A stretch of DNA of 64,000 nucleotides from Enterobacter sp. Cy-643 (GCF_011752815.1 NZ_VWWV01000005.1:1-64000), one strand, 5' to 3'; numbered from the stretch's first letter, positions 42,212 through 52,541 are shown. The notes: a model not told the origin generated them from the sequence alone. Translations and numbers: made by a program.

Positions 42212-43378
42212 ATGCCTGTTTCCTTACTGGCGCTGGCGATGAGTGCGTTCGCCATCGGCACGACGGAGTTCGTGATTATGGGGCTGCTGCCCGAAGTGGC
42301 AGGGGATCTCCACGTCTCCATTCCCGTCGCCGGGTGGCTAATCAGCGGCTATGCGCTGGGGGTCGCCATCGGCGCGCCCATCATGGCGTTGTTGACCGCC
42401 CGACTGCCGCGCAAGCTGTCGTTAATTTTGCTGATGGTGATTTTCATCGTCGGTAACCTGCTGTGTGCCCTCGCGCTGAGCTACAACTTCCTGATGCTGG
42501 CGCGCGTTATTACGGCGCTGTGCCACGGTGCGTTCTTCGGGATTGGCGCAGTCGTCGCGGCAAGCCTCGTACCTGCCGGGCGCAAGGCTTCGGCGGTGGC
42601 GCTGATGTTTACCGGCTTGACGCTGGCTAATGTGCTGGGCGTGCCGATTGGCACCTGGTTCGGGCAACTTTACGGCTGGCGGGCTACTTTCTGGGGCGTG
42701 GCCGTTATTGGGGTGATTGCATTCCTGGCGCTGGTGGTCAGCCTGCCGTCGCAGAAAGATGAAGAGGCTACCGACTTAAAAAGCGAAATCAAAGCGCTGG
42801 CGCACGGCAAGCTTTGGCTATCGCTCAGTATGACGGTGTTCTTCTCTGCGGCGATGTTCGCGCTGTTCAGCTATGTGGCGCCGATGCTGCTGCAGGTGAC
42901 GGGCATTACGCCAGAGGGCGTTAGCTGGACGCTTTTCCTGATGGGGGCGGGGTTGACGGTGGGGAACATTTTGGGCGGACGCCTGGCGGACTGGCGGGTG
43001 TCTTTCAGCCTGATCCTTAGTTTTAGTCTTATTGCCGTCTTCTCACTGCTATTCCGCTGGACCAGCCACGGCGCATGGCTGGCGGAAATTACGCTGTTCC
43101 TGTGGGCGATGGCGGCGTTTGCCACCGTACCGGCGCTGCAAATCAACGTGGTGCTGCACGGTAAAGATGCGCCGAATCTGGTGTCCACGCTGAATATTGC
43201 CGCTTTTAACGTGGGCAATGCGCTCGGTGCCTGGGTGGGCGGCACGGTCATTGACCGTGGCTTCGGCCTGACGGCGGTGCCGGTCGCCGCGGCTGCGCTG
43301 GCCATTGTGGGCCTGATACTTTGCCTGATTAACTTTAGCAACGGCACGGGGCACCAGCAGCCGGTGACCGGCCAATAA
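42212..43378 (+). CDS. MFS exporter, YdhP/AraJ-like
   Basis: The 388-aa protein starting at ATG 42212 (GGGAG eight bases upstream) has the pattern of the YdhP/AraJ/SotB group: SAFAIGTTEFVIMGLLPEVA, ISGYALGVAIGAPIMALLTA and CHGAFFGIGAVVAASLVP. Members export sugars or drugs. It occupies the place where E. coli has araE after ygeA and is convergent with lysR (1-base gap between stops). Confidence 0.88.
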   Translation: MPVSLLALAMSAFAIGTTEFVIMGLLPEVAGDLHVSIPVAGWLISGYALGVAIGAPIMALLTARLPRKLSLILLMVIFIVGNLLCALALSYNFLMLARVITALCHGAFFGIGAVVAASLVPAGRKASAVALMFTGLTLANVLGVPIGTWFGQLYGWRATFWGVAVIGVIAFLALVVSLPSQKDEEATDLKSEIKALAHGKLWLSLSMTVFFSAAMFALFSYVAPMLLQVTGITPEGVSWTLFLMGAGLTVGNILGGRLADWRVSFSLILSFSLIAVFSLLFRWTSHGAWLAEITLFLWAMAAFATVPALQINVVLHGKDAPNLVSTLNIAAFNVGNALGAWVGGTVIDRGFGLTAVPVAAAALAIVGLILCLINFSNGTGHQQPVTGQ

Positions 43379-43379
43379 G

Positions 43380-44303
43380 CTAGCGGTTGAGCAGCGCGTT
43401 GAGCGGATCGCTATACAGGTGCATGTTGTGCTGTAAATGGTCGCTGAACGCGCTGACCAGCGCTGAAGCCGGGCGGTGCAGGGGCCGAATCAGGCTAACG
43501 GTAAAAGGCACCGTCACGCTGAACGGGCGTACCACCACGCCGCGTTGGTGGTAATCCAGCGCGGTTAGCGGGTTGACGATAGACACGCCGGCCCCCGCCT
43601 GAACCATCGCGCAGACGGACGCGGCGCTGTGTGTTTCCACCACCATTCTTCGCTTTACGTCATGTTCCTGAAACAGTGAATCCAGCAGTTGCCGGTAGCT
43701 GTCGGTCCGCGACAGGCTGATGTAATTCTCCCCGGCAAAATCCTGCGGCGTGAGTTCTGCTTTCACGGCAAGCTTGTGCCCGGCGGGCAGCACACAAACC
43801 TCATTCAGCGTTAGTAAAGTCTGGCGTTCCGTTCCGGCAGGCGTGGTGATGTTTTCCGTCAGTCCGAGATCGTGGCGCTGGGCAGAAAGCCACTCTTCCA
43901 GCAGCGGGGATTCCTGCGGCACGATGTTCAGGCTGAGATCGGGGTAGCGGGCCAGAAACGGTTGCATCAGGCGCGGTAAAAAAGATTGAGAAAAAACCGG
44001 CAGGCAGGCGATGGACAGCTCGCCCTGGCGGAACTCACGCAGGCTTTCGGCGGCATTAATAATGCGATCCAGCCCGTACCAGGAGCGCTGAACTTCTTCA
44101 AACAGCCGCAGCCCCTGAACTGTGGGATAAAGACGGCCGCGGCTGCGCTCGAACAGCTGCAGGCCGATAAGCTTTTCAAAGCGCGCCAGCTCCCGGCTGA
44201 CCGTGGGCTGGGAGGTGTGCAGCAGGCCTGCGGCTTCGGTGAGGTTGCCGGCCGTCATCACGGCGTGGAAGATTTCGATGTGGCGCAGGTTGATGGCTGG
44301 CAT
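43380..44303 (-). CDS. lysR: LysR, activator of lysA
   Basis: The 307-aa protein matches E. coli LysR almost throughout, e.g. LRHIEIFHAVMTAGNLTEAA, LLHTSQPTVSRELARFEKL and CLPVFSQSFLPRLMQPFLA. It activates lysA in response to diaminopimelate and represses itself. lysA is divergent but here 301 bp away, because a palindromic repeat element has been inserted in the shared control region. Confidence 0.97.
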   Translation of the reverse strand: MPAINLRHIEIFHAVMTAGNLTEAAGLLHTSQPTVSRELARFEKLIGLQLFERSRGRLYPTVQGLRLFEEVQRSWYGLDRIINAAESLREFRQGELSIACLPVFSQSFLPRLMQPFLARYPDLSLNIVPQESPLLEEWLSAQRHDLGLTENITTPAGTERQTLLTLNEVCVLPAGHKLAVKAELTPQDFAGENYISLSRTDSYRQLLDSLFQEHDVKRRMVVETHSAASVCAMVQAGAGVSIVNPLTALDYHQRGVVVRPFSVTVPFTVSLIRPLHRPASALVSAFSDHLQHNMHLYSDPLNALLNR

Positions 44304-44328
44304 GGCTTTGTTCCGCTGATGTTGTTTA

Positions 44329-44496
44329 CCCTCACCCCGACCCTCTCCCTGGAAGGGCGAGGGGGAAAACTAGTTTGCCTGAAGCTGGGTGCGTTCATCC
44401 TCACTCTGGCCCTCTTCCTGGAAGGGGGAAACAGAAACTGCATCGGGGCAATTTACTGTCCCCTCTCCCCTCTGGGGAGAGGGTTAGGGTGAGGGG
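44329..44496. repeat. Palindromic intergenic repeat (copy 2) in the lysR-lysA control region
   Basis: The ends CCCTCACCCCGACCCTCTCCC and GGGAGAGGGTTAGGGTGAGGG (each split here: left begins CCCTCACC, right ends GGTGAGGG) are inverted copies of each other and match the ends of copy 1 at 20344-20561. The inner part has a degenerate CCTCTTCC/GGAAGG repeat. It lies between divergent lysR and lysA, within what should be the LysR-binding region, 109 bp from the lysA start. Confidence 0.8.
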
Positions 44497-44604
44497 AATT
44501 GTCTAAACCATATCATATTTGAATAGACTCGCTAGAAAACGATATTTTTTATCCCTCATTCTCTGTGGCGTAATAGAGGAAATGACGTTTACCCGGAGTT
44601 CACC

Positions 44605-45867
44605 ATGCCACGCTCGCTGCACGACACCACCACCGCGCTGAACGCGCAAAATCTGCTGACCCTGCCCGCTGAATTCGGCTGCCCGGTTTGGGTATATGAC
44701 GCGGAGATCATTCGCCAGCAAATTGCCCAGCTGCGCCAGTTCGATGTCATTCGTTTTGCCCAAAAGGCGTGCTCGAATATCCACATCCTGAAACTGATGC
44801 GTGAGCAGGGCGTGAAGGTGGATTCGGTGTCGCAGGGGGAGATCGAGCGCGCGCTGGCGGCAGGCTACAAGCCGCTGGAAAACCCGGACGATATCGTCTT
44901 TACCGCTGACGTGATCGACAATGCCACGCTGGCGCTGGTGGCCCAGCAGAAAATCCCGGTCAATATCGGATCTGTGGATATGCTGCATCAGCTCGGCGAA
45001 GTCTCGCCGGGGCACCGCGTCTGGCTGCGTATTAATCCGGGCTTTGGGCACGGGCACAGCCAGAAAACCAACACCGGCGGCGAGAACAGCAAGCACGGCA
45101 TCTGGCTGAGCGATATGCCGAAGGCGCTGGAAGCTATGCAGCGCTACGGCATTCACCTGGTCGGTATTCATATGCACATTGGTTCCGGCGTGGATTATGG
45201 CCATCTGGAGCAGGTTTGCGGCGCGATGGTGCAGCAGGTGATCGACTTCGGCCAGGATCTTGAGGCGATTTCTGCGGGTGGTGGTCTGTCCATTCCTTAC
45301 CGCGAAGGTGAGGAGACGATCAATACCGATCATTATTACGGCCTGTGGAATAGCGCGCGTGAAAAAATTGCCGCTCATCTGGGGCACCCGGTGAAGCTGG
45401 AGATCGAGCCGGGGCGTTTCCTGGTGGCCGAAGCCGGGGTGCTGGTTTCGCAGGTCCGGGCGGTGAAAGATATGGGATCCCGCCACTTTGTGCTGATCGA
45501 CGCCGGATTTAACGATCTGATGCGTCCATCTATGTACGGCAGCTATCACCATATTTCTGCGCTGGCGGGCGACGGGCGGGATCTGGCTGCATTAGAGCCG
45601 AAAGAAACCGTGGTGGCGGGGCCGCTGTGCGAGTCCGGGGATGTGTTTACCCAGCAGGAAGGCGGCAAGGTAGAAACCCGCCTGCTGCCGCCGGTCAAAC
45701 CGGGTGATTACCTGGTCCTGCACGATACCGGCGCATACGGGGCTTCTATGTCCTCTAACTACAATAGCCGCCCGCTGCTGCCGGAAGTGCTGTTTGATAA
45801 CGGCAGCGCCCGCCTGATTCGCCGCCGCCAGACGATTCAGGAGCTGCTGGCGCTCGAGCTACTTTGA
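44605..45867 (+). CDS. lysA: Diaminopimelate decarboxylase
   Basis: The 420-aa PLP enzyme makes lysine and CO2 from meso-diaminopimelate, the last step of lysine synthesis. Visible motifs: the PLP lysine in IRFAQKACSNIH, HMHIGSGVD, SAGGGLSIPY, EIEPGRFLVAEAG, and GPLCESGD with the active-site Cys of the partner subunit. Length equals the E. coli protein. It is divergent from lysR. Its last 9 bases overlap the end of the convergent LacI-type gene. Confidence 0.98.
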   Translation: MPRSLHDTTTALNAQNLLTLPAEFGCPVWVYDAEIIRQQIAQLRQFDVIRFAQKACSNIHILKLMREQGVKVDSVSQGEIERALAAGYKPLENPDDIVFTADVIDNATLALVAQQKIPVNIGSVDMLHQLGEVSPGHRVWLRINPGFGHGHSQKTNTGGENSKHGIWLSDMPKALEAMQRYGIHLVGIHMHIGSGVDYGHLEQVCGAMVQQVIDFGQDLEAISAGGGLSIPYREGEETINTDHYYGLWNSAREKIAAHLGHPVKLEIEPGRFLVAEAGVLVSQVRAVKDMGSRHFVLIDAGFNDLMRPSMYGSYHHISALAGDGRDLAALEPKETVVAGPLCESGDVFTQQEGGKVETRLLPPVKPGDYLVLHDTGAYGASMSSNYNSRPLLPEVLFDNGSARLIRRRQTIQELLALELL

Positions 45868-46890
45868 TACCTTCCGTCCGGCCTCGAAAAAGGGGCCGGG
45901 CGCAACGGAGTCCCTCAGTACCAGCGTCCCCACAAATGGCGGGATGGGGGCTAACGGTTCGCCGCTCGCCAGCTTAATGGCCTGATCGATGGCGGTAATG
46001 ATCATATTGTCGATGGGCAAATAGACGGATGACAGCGCCGGTTCCAGCCACTGGGCGCTCGGCGCGTCGTCAAAGCCGAACAGCGAAATATCCTGTGGAA
46101 TACGGATCCCGGCCTGGTGCAGCGCTTTAGAGGCACCCAGCGCCATATCGTCGTTGCAGGAAAACAGCGCGCTGAAGGTCACGCCGCTGGTCAGCAGCTC
46201 CTGGCACAGATGGTGCCCTTCGGTCATGCTGGAATCCCCGTATTTCACCCGGTTTTCATCCCACGCAATACCATGCTTTTGCAGTGCTTTCCGGTAACCC
46301 ATCAGGCGAGCCTTGCCGGTTGGCGTGGAAATAGGCACGGTAATGCAGGCGATTTCCCGGTGGCCTTGCTGGATCAGGTATTCGGTGGCCTGAAAGGCGG
46401 CATCCTGCTGTTCGAAGAAGACGCAGCGTTCACGGGCCTGGGTAACATCCCGGTTAATGACGACCAGCGGCACTTGAATAGCATTCATCAGCGACATTAA
46501 CGCCCGCTCGCTCATAAAACGCGTGTAGAGAACGATGGCGTCGCAGTGCCTGTCCGCCAGCATTTGTACTGCATCGAGCTCTTTTTCAGGCGTGTCATGC
46601 CCGTCGGTGACGATCAGCTGTTTACCGTAGAATTCCGTGCGGCGTGAAGCCTGCTGCAGAAGGCGACCGAAGTAGAAGCCATCGAAGGTGGAGACAACCA
46701 GCCCGATGCTGTTGCTGCTGCGGTTTGCCAGCGATCGTGCCAGAAAATTAGGCTTATAGCCCAGCTCTTCCATGGCCTTAAACACCTGTTCGCGGGTGCT
46801 TGCTTTAACCTGTCCGGTGCCGTTTAACACGCGAGATACCGTCGCTTTGGAAACCCCTGCGCGTAACGAGACATCTAACATTGTTACCAT
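45859..46890 (-). CDS. LacI-family regulator, AscG-like
   Basis: The 343-aa protein has a LacI HTH (MLDVSLRAGVSKATVSRVLN) with hinge helix ARSLANR and a sugar-binding domain (SIGLVVSTFDGFYFGRLL, LFGFDDAPSAQW). It is closest by eye to AscG, the repressor of beta-glucoside genes, but no PTS or glycosidase gene adjoins it, so its targets are elsewhere. In E. coli galR directly neighbours lysA; here this gene and a GNAT gene have been inserted between them. Confidence 0.88.
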   Translation of the reverse strand: MVTMLDVSLRAGVSKATVSRVLNGTGQVKASTREQVFKAMEELGYKPNFLARSLANRSSNSIGLVVSTFDGFYFGRLLQQASRRTEFYGKQLIVTDGHDTPEKELDAVQMLADRHCDAIVLYTRFMSERALMSLMNAIQVPLVVINRDVTQARERCVFFEQQDAAFQATEYLIQQGHREIACITVPISTPTGKARLMGYRKALQKHGIAWDENRVKYGDSSMTEGHHLCQELLTSGVTFSALFSCNDDMALGASKALHQAGIRIPQDISLFGFDDAPSAQWLEPALSSVYLPIDNMIITAIDQAIKLASGEPLAPIPPFVGTLVLRDSVAPGPFFEAGRKVSK

Positions 46891-47040
46891 TGTTTCCTTC
46901 CCGATCTGGACGCTGTCGCGATTTTCCAGCAGTTTATCACAGGAGTTTCATGCGCAAGCGGCCTTGCCGTTTCGCCGTGCAAATTGTCGTCCCGGATCAC
47001 GCTTTCAGAATTTGGTGTGGTTTTTTAGGAGTATATCGTT

Positions 47041-47490
47041 GTGAAAATTGTCCCGTTGTACCAGGCCCCTCAGCACGCAGAACAGGTAACGGAGTGGCTT
47101 TGGCAGGCGTTTGGCAGTCAGGAAAGCCGAGGCTTTTTTGCGTCTATTGTTGCCGCCAGCCAGCGGGGAGGGGAAATGCCCCTGACGTTTATTGCGCTGG
47201 TGGGCGAAAAGATGGTGGGGACCGTGGGGCTGTGGCGCTGCGATTTGATCAGCCGGCAGGATCTCTGGCCCTGGCTGGCGGCGCTGTATATTGATGAAAG
47301 CCAGCGAGGAAAGGGGCTGGGAGAGCTTTTACAGCGGCACGTTGCGGAATATGCCCGCGAGCTGGGTTTTGACGCGTTGTACCTGTATTCGGCCTGTAAA
47401 GCCTATTATGAACGGTTTGGCTGGCGCTACATTGGCGACGGGCTGGATTATCCCGACCAGCCCGTGCATCTTTATCAACTTACGCTGTAA
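47041..47490 (+). CDS. GNAT-family N-acetyltransferase
   Basis: The 149-aa protein (GTG start) has GNAT motifs: FIALVGEKMVGTVGLWRCD, LAALYIDESQRGKGLGELLQ with the acetyl-CoA loop RGKGLG, and ALYLYSACKAYYERFGWRY. Its last 16 bases overlap the end of the convergent galR. It sits between the AscG-like gene and galR, both absent from this spot in E. coli apart from galR itself. Substrate unknown. Confidence 0.87.
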   Translation: MKIVPLYQAPQHAEQVTEWLWQAFGSQESRGFFASIVAASQRGGEMPLTFIALVGEKMVGTVGLWRCDLISRQDLWPWLAALYIDESQRGKGLGELLQRHVAEYARELGFDALYLYSACKAYYERFGWRYIGDGLDYPDQPVHLYQLTL

Positions 47491-48497
47491 GCGTTGTCGC
47501 CCGGAGAGGCTACCGAGTGGCGCCGAACCAGCGTCGGGCTGAACATATGGGTGATTTCCGGCAGCGGCAGGTTTTCGGCCAGCGCCAGCGCGAGTTCTGC
47601 TGCCTGAGTCGCCATGGTGACAATCGGGTAGCGAACCGTAGTCAGCTTTGGCCGCACGTAGCGTGAAATTAACACGTCATCAAAGCCAATCAGCGAAATC
47701 TCACCGGGAACATCAATGCCGTTATCGTTCAGCACACCCATCGCGCCGGCGGCCATTGAGTCGTTATAGCAGGCCACGGCGGTGAAGTTTTTGCCGCGTC
47801 CCAGCAGCTCCGTCAGGGCCTGCTCGCCGCCGCTTTCATCAGGTTCACCAAAGGTCACCAGGCGCTCGTTGATGGGGATATTGTGCTCGCGGAGCGCGTC
47901 GTAATAGCCCTGGATACGGTCGTCTGCGTCAGAGATTTGATGGTTGGAGCAAATATAGCCGATGCGGGTGTGCCCCTGCTGAATTAAATGGCGCGTAGCA
48001 AGCCATGCACCGTAGCGGTCATCCAGCGCAACGCAGCGTTGCTCAAACCCCGGCACAATGCGGTTAATGAGCACCATGCCGGGGATTTGCTTCATCAGCG
48101 AAATCAGCTCCTCGTCTGGGAGCTTTTTGGCGTGAACCACCAGCGCTGCGCTGCGGTGGCGAATAAGTTGTTCAATGGCCTGTCGCTCTTTTTGTTCGCT
48201 GTGGTAGCCGTTGCCGATAAGCAAGAAGTTGCCGGTGCGGTAGGCAACCTGCTCAACGGCTTTAACCATCGCGCCAAAGAACGGGTCGGAAACGTCGCCC
48301 ACGATCAGGCCAATGGTTTCAGTGGCTTGTTGAGCAAGGGCTCTGGCGTTGGCGTTGGGATGATAATTCAGCGCTTCCATGGCGCTATTCACCGCCTGCT
48401 TAGAGGCATCGCTGGCTTTTGGGGAGTGGTTGATGACGCGTGAAACCGTGGCGACAGACACACCAGCCAGCCGAGCCACATCCTTAATTGTCGCCAT
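47475..48497 (-). CDS. galR: Galactose repressor GalR
   Basis: The 340-aa protein matches E. coli GalR: MATIKDVARLAGVSVATVSR, NANARALAQQATETIGLIVG, IGNGYHSEQKERQAIEQL and GIDVPGEISLIGFDDVL. It represses galactose transport and catabolism genes until D-galactose binds. Its C-terminal tail (NAYSVS) is shorter than in E. coli, and its end overlaps the GNAT gene by 16 bases. Confidence 0.97.
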   Translation of the reverse strand: MATIKDVARLAGVSVATVSRVINHSPKASDASKQAVNSAMEALNYHPNANARALAQQATETIGLIVGDVSDPFFGAMVKAVEQVAYRTGNFLLIGNGYHSEQKERQAIEQLIRHRSAALVVHAKKLPDEELISLMKQIPGMVLINRIVPGFEQRCVALDDRYGAWLATRHLIQQGHTRIGYICSNHQISDADDRIQGYYDALREHNIPINERLVTFGEPDESGGEQALTELLGRGKNFTAVACYNDSMAAGAMGVLNDNGIDVPGEISLIGFDDVLISRYVRPKLTTVRYPIVTMATQAAELALALAENLPLPEITHMFSPTLVRRHSVASPGDNAYSVS

Positions 48498-48772
48498 GAA
48501 AAGCCTTCCTGTTAGGGGTAATCGTTTACATAGCGTTTAGTTTTACGGAAATCCCTTATGACTGCAAGGCAACAACTGATGGGTATATCGCAAAGTAGAG
48601 CAAAATCAAGGTGAAAGCGTGTAACGGTTACACTCACTTCACCAGGTTGCCTCTTTTTAGTGCATGTCGCGGATTTTTAAACGTTTCTGCCCAAATCTTT
48701 GCTTACATTTTGCAGTCGGCTGTTGCGATTTCAGCATAGCTTAATGGAAGACGCCGCTGCTACATTTGTGGT
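48498..48772. promoter_or_regulatory. galR-omrB intergenic region
   Basis: Holds the leftward galR promoter and the upstream control region of omrB. GTAACGGTTAC is near 48621, and a GCTTACATTTTGCAGTC-type sequence near 48698-48715 could be part of an OmpR site, since E. coli omrA and omrB are activated by OmpR. The exact boxes were not assigned. Confidence 0.45.
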
Positions 48773-48858
48773 CCCAGAGGTATTGATAGGTGAAGTCAGC
48801 GATTATTTGCTGATCCTATGAATTACACCAACCTGCGCGGATGCGCAGGTTTTTTTTT
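48773..48858 (+). ncRNA. omrB: Small RNA OmrB
   Basis: The RNA begins CCCAGAGGTATTGATAGGTG, the conserved Omr 5' end and seed, and ends in the terminator ACCAACCTGCGCGGATGCGCAGG plus T run (stem CCTGCGC/GCGCAGG). The middle (GAAGTCA...ATGAATTACACCA) matches E. coli OmrB better than OmrA. OmrA and OmrB are OmpR-activated, Hfq-dependent sRNAs that repress TonB-dependent receptors, OmpT, CsgD and FlhDC. It is the copy nearer to galR, as in E. coli. Confidence 0.95.
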
Positions 48859-48975
48859 GCCTGAATCCCGCCGCCTGTAACAAGAATCGAGAATTTAAAC
48901 ACCTGGTTGCACTTGGGCTCATTCGCTTGCTTTTTGCCGCTGGTTTCACCGCTGGCGGCACGAGACAATTCAGAT

Positions 48976-49064
48976 CCCAGAGGTATTGATTGGTGAGAAT
49001 TCCTGGTACTCTGCTGAGTACAATTCTTTTGCACCAACCTGCGCAGATGCGCAGGTTTTTTTTT
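48976..49064 (+). ncRNA. omrA: Small RNA OmrA
   Basis: The second, tandem Omr gene begins CCCAGAGGTATTGATTGGTG and ends with the same terminator stem followed by eight T. The middle hairpin (GGTACTC...GAGTACA) and the segment CTTTTGCACCAACC match OmrA. It is the copy nearer to aas, as in E. coli. The two sRNAs share only the first 16-20 bases and the 3' hairpin, the usual pattern for this twin pair. Confidence 0.95.
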
Positions 49065-49158
49065 GCCATTTTTTGAGCCCCCTCCCGCACTTAACGCAAC
49101 TGGTGTACTCTGCGACTCTACACTTAATGCTGACCGACAGACGACAAAGAGAGTCGCT

Positions 49159-51318
49159 ATGCTTCTTGCTTTTTTCCGTGCGCTATTTCGCATTCTGTTC
49201 CGGGTAACCCTTTCCGGCGATCCGCAGGTGCTTCAACGCCAGCGAGTGCTGATTGTGCCAAACCACGTCTCATTTCTTGACGGGATCCTGGTTGCACTTT
49301 TTCTGCCGGTGCGCCCCGTATTTGCGGTCTACTCCTCAATAAGCCAGCAGTGGTTTATGCGCTGGCTTAAGCCGCTCATTGATTTTGTTCCGCTGGACCC
49401 GACCAAACCGATGTCTATTAAACATCTGGTGCGTCTGGTGGAGCAGGGGCGCCCGGTAGTGATTTTCCCGGAAGGACGCATCAGCGTGACCGGATCGTTG
49501 ATGAAAATCTACGACGGAGCCGGATTTGTGGCGGCCAAAGCACAGGCCACGGTGGTGCCTTTACGCATCGACGGCGCGGAGCTGACTTTCTTTAGCCGCC
49601 TGAAAGGGCTGGTAAAACGCCGAGCTTTCCCGCGTATTACCCTGCATCTTCTGCCGCCAACCTCCATTGCAATGCCGGAAGCCCCACGAGCCCGGGATCG
49701 CCGGAAAATGGCCGGTGAGATGCTGCACCAAATCATGATGGAAGCGCGCATGGCCGTGCGACCGCGCGAGACGCTTTTTGAGGCGCTGCTGGCAGCGAAG
49801 GATCGGTACGGCTCGCGTAAAAACTGTATTGAAGACATTAACTTCAAGCCAGATACTTACAGTTCTCTGCTGAAAAAAACGCTGTTTGTGGGACGAATCC
49901 TCGATAAATACAGCGAACAGGGTGAAACCATTGGTTTGATGCTGCCAAATACGGCGATCAGCGCGGCGGTGATTTTTGGTGCTTCATCCCGGGGCCGTAT
50001 TCCGGCGATGATGAATTACACGGCTGGCGTAAAAGGGCTGACCAGCGCGATTACGGCGGCGCAAATCAAGACGGTCTTTACCTCCCGGCAGTTCCTGGAT
50101 AAAGGCAAATTGTGGCACCTGCCGGAACAGCTGACGCAGGTGCGCTGGGTTTATCTGGAAGATTTAAAGTCCACCATCACCCTGCAGGATAAAGCGTGGA
50201 TCTTTGCTCATCTGCTTGCGCCTCGCCAGGCCCAGGTGAAGCAGCAGCCGGAAGATGCGGCGATGGTGCTGTTTACCTCCGGCTCGGAGGGCAATCCCAA
50301 AGGTGTGGTGCACAGCCATAAAAGCCTGCTGGCCAACGTGGAGCAGATTCGTACCATCGCGGATTTCACCGCCGATGACCGGTTTATGTCCGCGCTGCCG
50401 CTGTTCCACTCTTTTGGCCTGACGGTCGGGCTTTTCACGCCGCTGCTGACCGGGGCGGAAGTGTTCCTTTACCCCAGCCCGCTGCATTACCGCGTGGTGC
50501 CGGAGCTGATTTATGACCGTAATTGCACGGTGGTCTTCGGCACCTCGACGTTCCTCGGCAACTACGCCCGCTTTGCTAACCCGTATGATTTCTTCCGCCT
50601 GCGCTATGTGGTCGCCGGGGCAGAAAAGCTGCAGGAAAGCACGAAGCAACTGTGGCAGGACAAGTTCGGCCTGCGCATTCTGGAAGGTTACGGCGTGACC
50701 GAGTGTGCGCCGGTGGTGTCTATCAACGTGCCGATGGCGGCGAAGCCGGGCACCGTGGGCCGTATTCTCCCGGCAATGGATGCTCGCCTGCTGGCGGTGC
50801 CCGGGATTGAGCAGGGTGGAAGGCTGCAGCTCAAAGGGCCAAACATCATGAACGGCTATCTGCGCGTGGAAAATCCTGGCGTGCTGGAGAAGCCTGAAGC
50901 TGATAATGGCCAGGGTGAGATGGAACCCGGCTGGTACGACACCGGCGATATCGTGACCTTTGACGAGCAGGGCTATTGCGTGATTCAGGGACGTGCGAAG
51001 CGCTTTGCCAAAATCGCCGGAGAGATGGTGTCGCTTGAGATGGTCGAACAGATGGCGATCGGCATTTCTCCTGACAAACTGCACGCTACGGTGGTGAAGC
51101 ATGACGCCGCCAAAGGCGAAGCGTTGGTGATGTTTACCACCGACAGCGAGCTGACCCGCGAAAAACTGCTGCATTATGCGCGTGAACATGGCGTGCCCGA
51201 GCTGGCGGTACCGCGTGATATTCGCTTCCTCAAGCAGCTGCCGGTGTTAGGCAGCGGAAAACCAGATTTTGTCACTCTGAAAGCGCAGGTCGATGAAGCG
51301 GAGAAAGCCCATGTCTGA
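49159..51318 (+). CDS. aas: Bifunctional acyl-ACP synthetase/2-acyl-GPE acyltransferase Aas
   Basis: The 719 aa equal the E. coli protein. Residues 1-180 are the PlsC-like acyltransferase (NHVSFLDG with the HX4D motif, [10 protein letters not shown]). Residues about 230-719 are the AMP-forming acyl-ACP synthetase ([14 protein letters not shown]-loop, [15 protein letters not shown]). It re-acylates lysophosphatidylethanolamine at the inner face of the inner membrane. The start at 49159 (MLLAFFRAL) matches the family. The next gene, lplT, starts 8 bases before this stop codon. Confidence 0.97.
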   Translation: MLLAFFRALFRILFRVTLSGDPQVLQRQRVLIVPNHVSFLDGILVALFLPVRPVFAVYSSISQQWFMRWLKPLIDFVPLDPTKPMSIKHLVRLVEQGRPVVIFPEGRISVTGSLMKIYDGAGFVAAKAQATVVPLRIDGAELTFFSRLKGLVKRRAFPRITLHLLPPTSIAMPEAPRARDRRKMAGEMLHQIMMEARMAVRPRETLFEALLAAKDRYGSRKNCIEDINFKPDTYSSLLKKTLFVGRILDKYSEQGETIGLMLPNTAISAAVIFGASSRGRIPAMMNYTAGVKGLTSAITAAQIKTVFTSRQFLDKGKLWHLPEQLTQVRWVYLEDLKSTITLQDKAWIFAHLLAPRQAQVKQQPEDAAMVLFTSGSEGNPKGVVHSHKSLLANVEQIRTIADFTADDRFMSALPLFHSFGLTVGLFTPLLTGAEVFLYPSPLHYRVVPELIYDRNCTVVFGTSTFLGNYARFANPYDFFRLRYVVAGAEKLQESTKQLWQDKFGLRILEGYGVTECAPVVSINVPMAAKPGTVGRILPAMDARLLAVPGIEQGGRLQLKGPNIMNGYLRVENPGVLEKPEADNGQGEMEPGWYDTGDIVTFDEQGYCVIQGRAKRFAKIAGEMVSLEMVEQMAIGISPDKLHATVVKHDAAKGEALVMFTTDSELTREKLLHYAREHGVPELAVPRDIRFLKQLPVLGSGKPDFVTLKAQVDEAEKAHV

Positions 51319-52507
51319 ACAGGCTGGCAAGAGCAGTTCGTTGTGGTCCCGGGGCATGATGGCGGTCACCGCGGCGCAGTTTTTATCAGCTTTTGGCGAT
51401 AACGCGCTGCTGTTCGCCACGCTCGCGGTGCTCAAGCAGCAGTTCTACCCGGACTGGAGCCAGCCGGTGCTGCAAATGGTGTTTGTCGGCGCTTATATCC
51501 TCTTTGCGCCGTTTGTGGGGCAGGTGGCCGACAGCTTCGCCAAAGGGCGAGTGATGATGCTGGCGAACAGTATGAAGCTTGTGGGTGCGGCGGTGATTGC
51601 GCTGGGGCTGAATCCCTTTGTCGGCTACACGCTGGTAGGCATCGGTGCAGCGGCCTATTCACCGGCTAAATACGGCATTCTCGGCGAGCTGACGACTGGC
51701 GATCGGCTGGTGAAGGCCAACGGCCTGATGGAGTCCTCTACTATTGCGGCGATCCTGCTGGGATCCGTTGCCGGCGGCGTGCTGGCAGACTGGAACCTGA
51801 CGGCGGCGCTGGTGGTCTGCGCGCTGGTGTACGGCGGGGCGGTGGTTGCCAACGTATTCATCCCTAAACTTGCGGCCGCACGGCCAGGCCAGTCATGGCG
51901 TTTCAGGCCGATGACGCACAGCTTCTTTTCCGCCTGCCGCAGCCTCTGGCGTAGCGGAGAAACGCGCTTCTCGCTGGTGGGCACCAGCCTGTTCTGGGGG
52001 GCTGGCGTGACGCTGCGCTTCCTGCTGGTACTGTGGGTGCCGGTAGCGTTAGGGATCACGGATAACGCGACCCCGACTTACCTTAATGCGATGGTTGCTG
52101 TAGGCATTGTGGTGGGAGCTGGGGCTGCCGCGAAGCTGGTGACGCTGGAAACCGTCGCCCGCTGCATGCCCGCCGGCATTTTAATTGGCGTTGGCGTACT
52201 GATTTTTGCTCTCCAGCATTCACTGCTGCCTTCTTACGCTTTGCTGGTGTTGATTGGACTCTTGGGCGGTTTCTTCGTGGTGCCGCTTAATGCGCTGCTT
52301 CAGGAGCGCGGCAAGCACACGGTCGGGGCAGGTAACGCCATTGCCGTGCAAAACCTGGGTGAAAACACGGCCATGCTTTTGATGCTGGGTCTGTTCTCGC
52401 TGGCGGTGAAAACCGGGGCGTCCATCGTTGGCATTGGCATTGGATTTGGGGCGGTGTTTGCGCTGGCGATTAGCGCCCTGTGGCTGTGGCAAATCAAACA
52501 TAAATAG
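51311..52507 (+). CDS. lplT: Lysophospholipid transporter LplT
   Basis: The 398-aa MFS-type flippase keeps the E. coli pattern: [37 protein letters not shown] and [15 protein letters not shown]. It moves lysophosphatidylethanolamine inward so that Aas can re-acylate it; the aas-lplT overlap (8 bp) couples the pair. The start is MSEQAG at 51311. A terminator follows directly. Confidence 0.97.
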   Translation: MSEQAGKSSSLWSRGMMAVTAAQFLSAFGDNALLFATLAVLKQQFYPDWSQPVLQMVFVGAYILFAPFVGQVADSFAKGRVMMLANSMKLVGAAVIALGLNPFVGYTLVGIGAAAYSPAKYGILGELTTGDRLVKANGLMESSTIAAILLGSVAGGVLADWNLTAALVVCALVYGGAVVANVFIPKLAAARPGQSWRFRPMTHSFFSACRSLWRSGETRFSLVGTSLFWGAGVTLRFLLVLWVPVALGITDNATPTYLNAMVAVGIVVGAGAAAKLVTLETVARCMPAGILIGVGVLIFALQHSLLPSYALLVLIGLLGGFFVVPLNALLQERGKHTVGAGNAIAVQNLGENTAMLLMLGLFSLAVKTGASIVGIGIGFGAVFALAISALWLWQIKHK

Positions 52508-52510
52508 CAA

Positions 52511-52541
52511 AAAGGCCCTCTTTTGGAGGGCCTTAGTTTTT
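52511..52541. terminator. Terminator between convergent lplT and tas
   Basis: AAGGCCCTC (52512-52520) and GAGGGCCTT (52526-52534) form the stem, followed by AGTTTTTT. It overlaps the end of the convergent tas gene. Confidence 0.88.
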
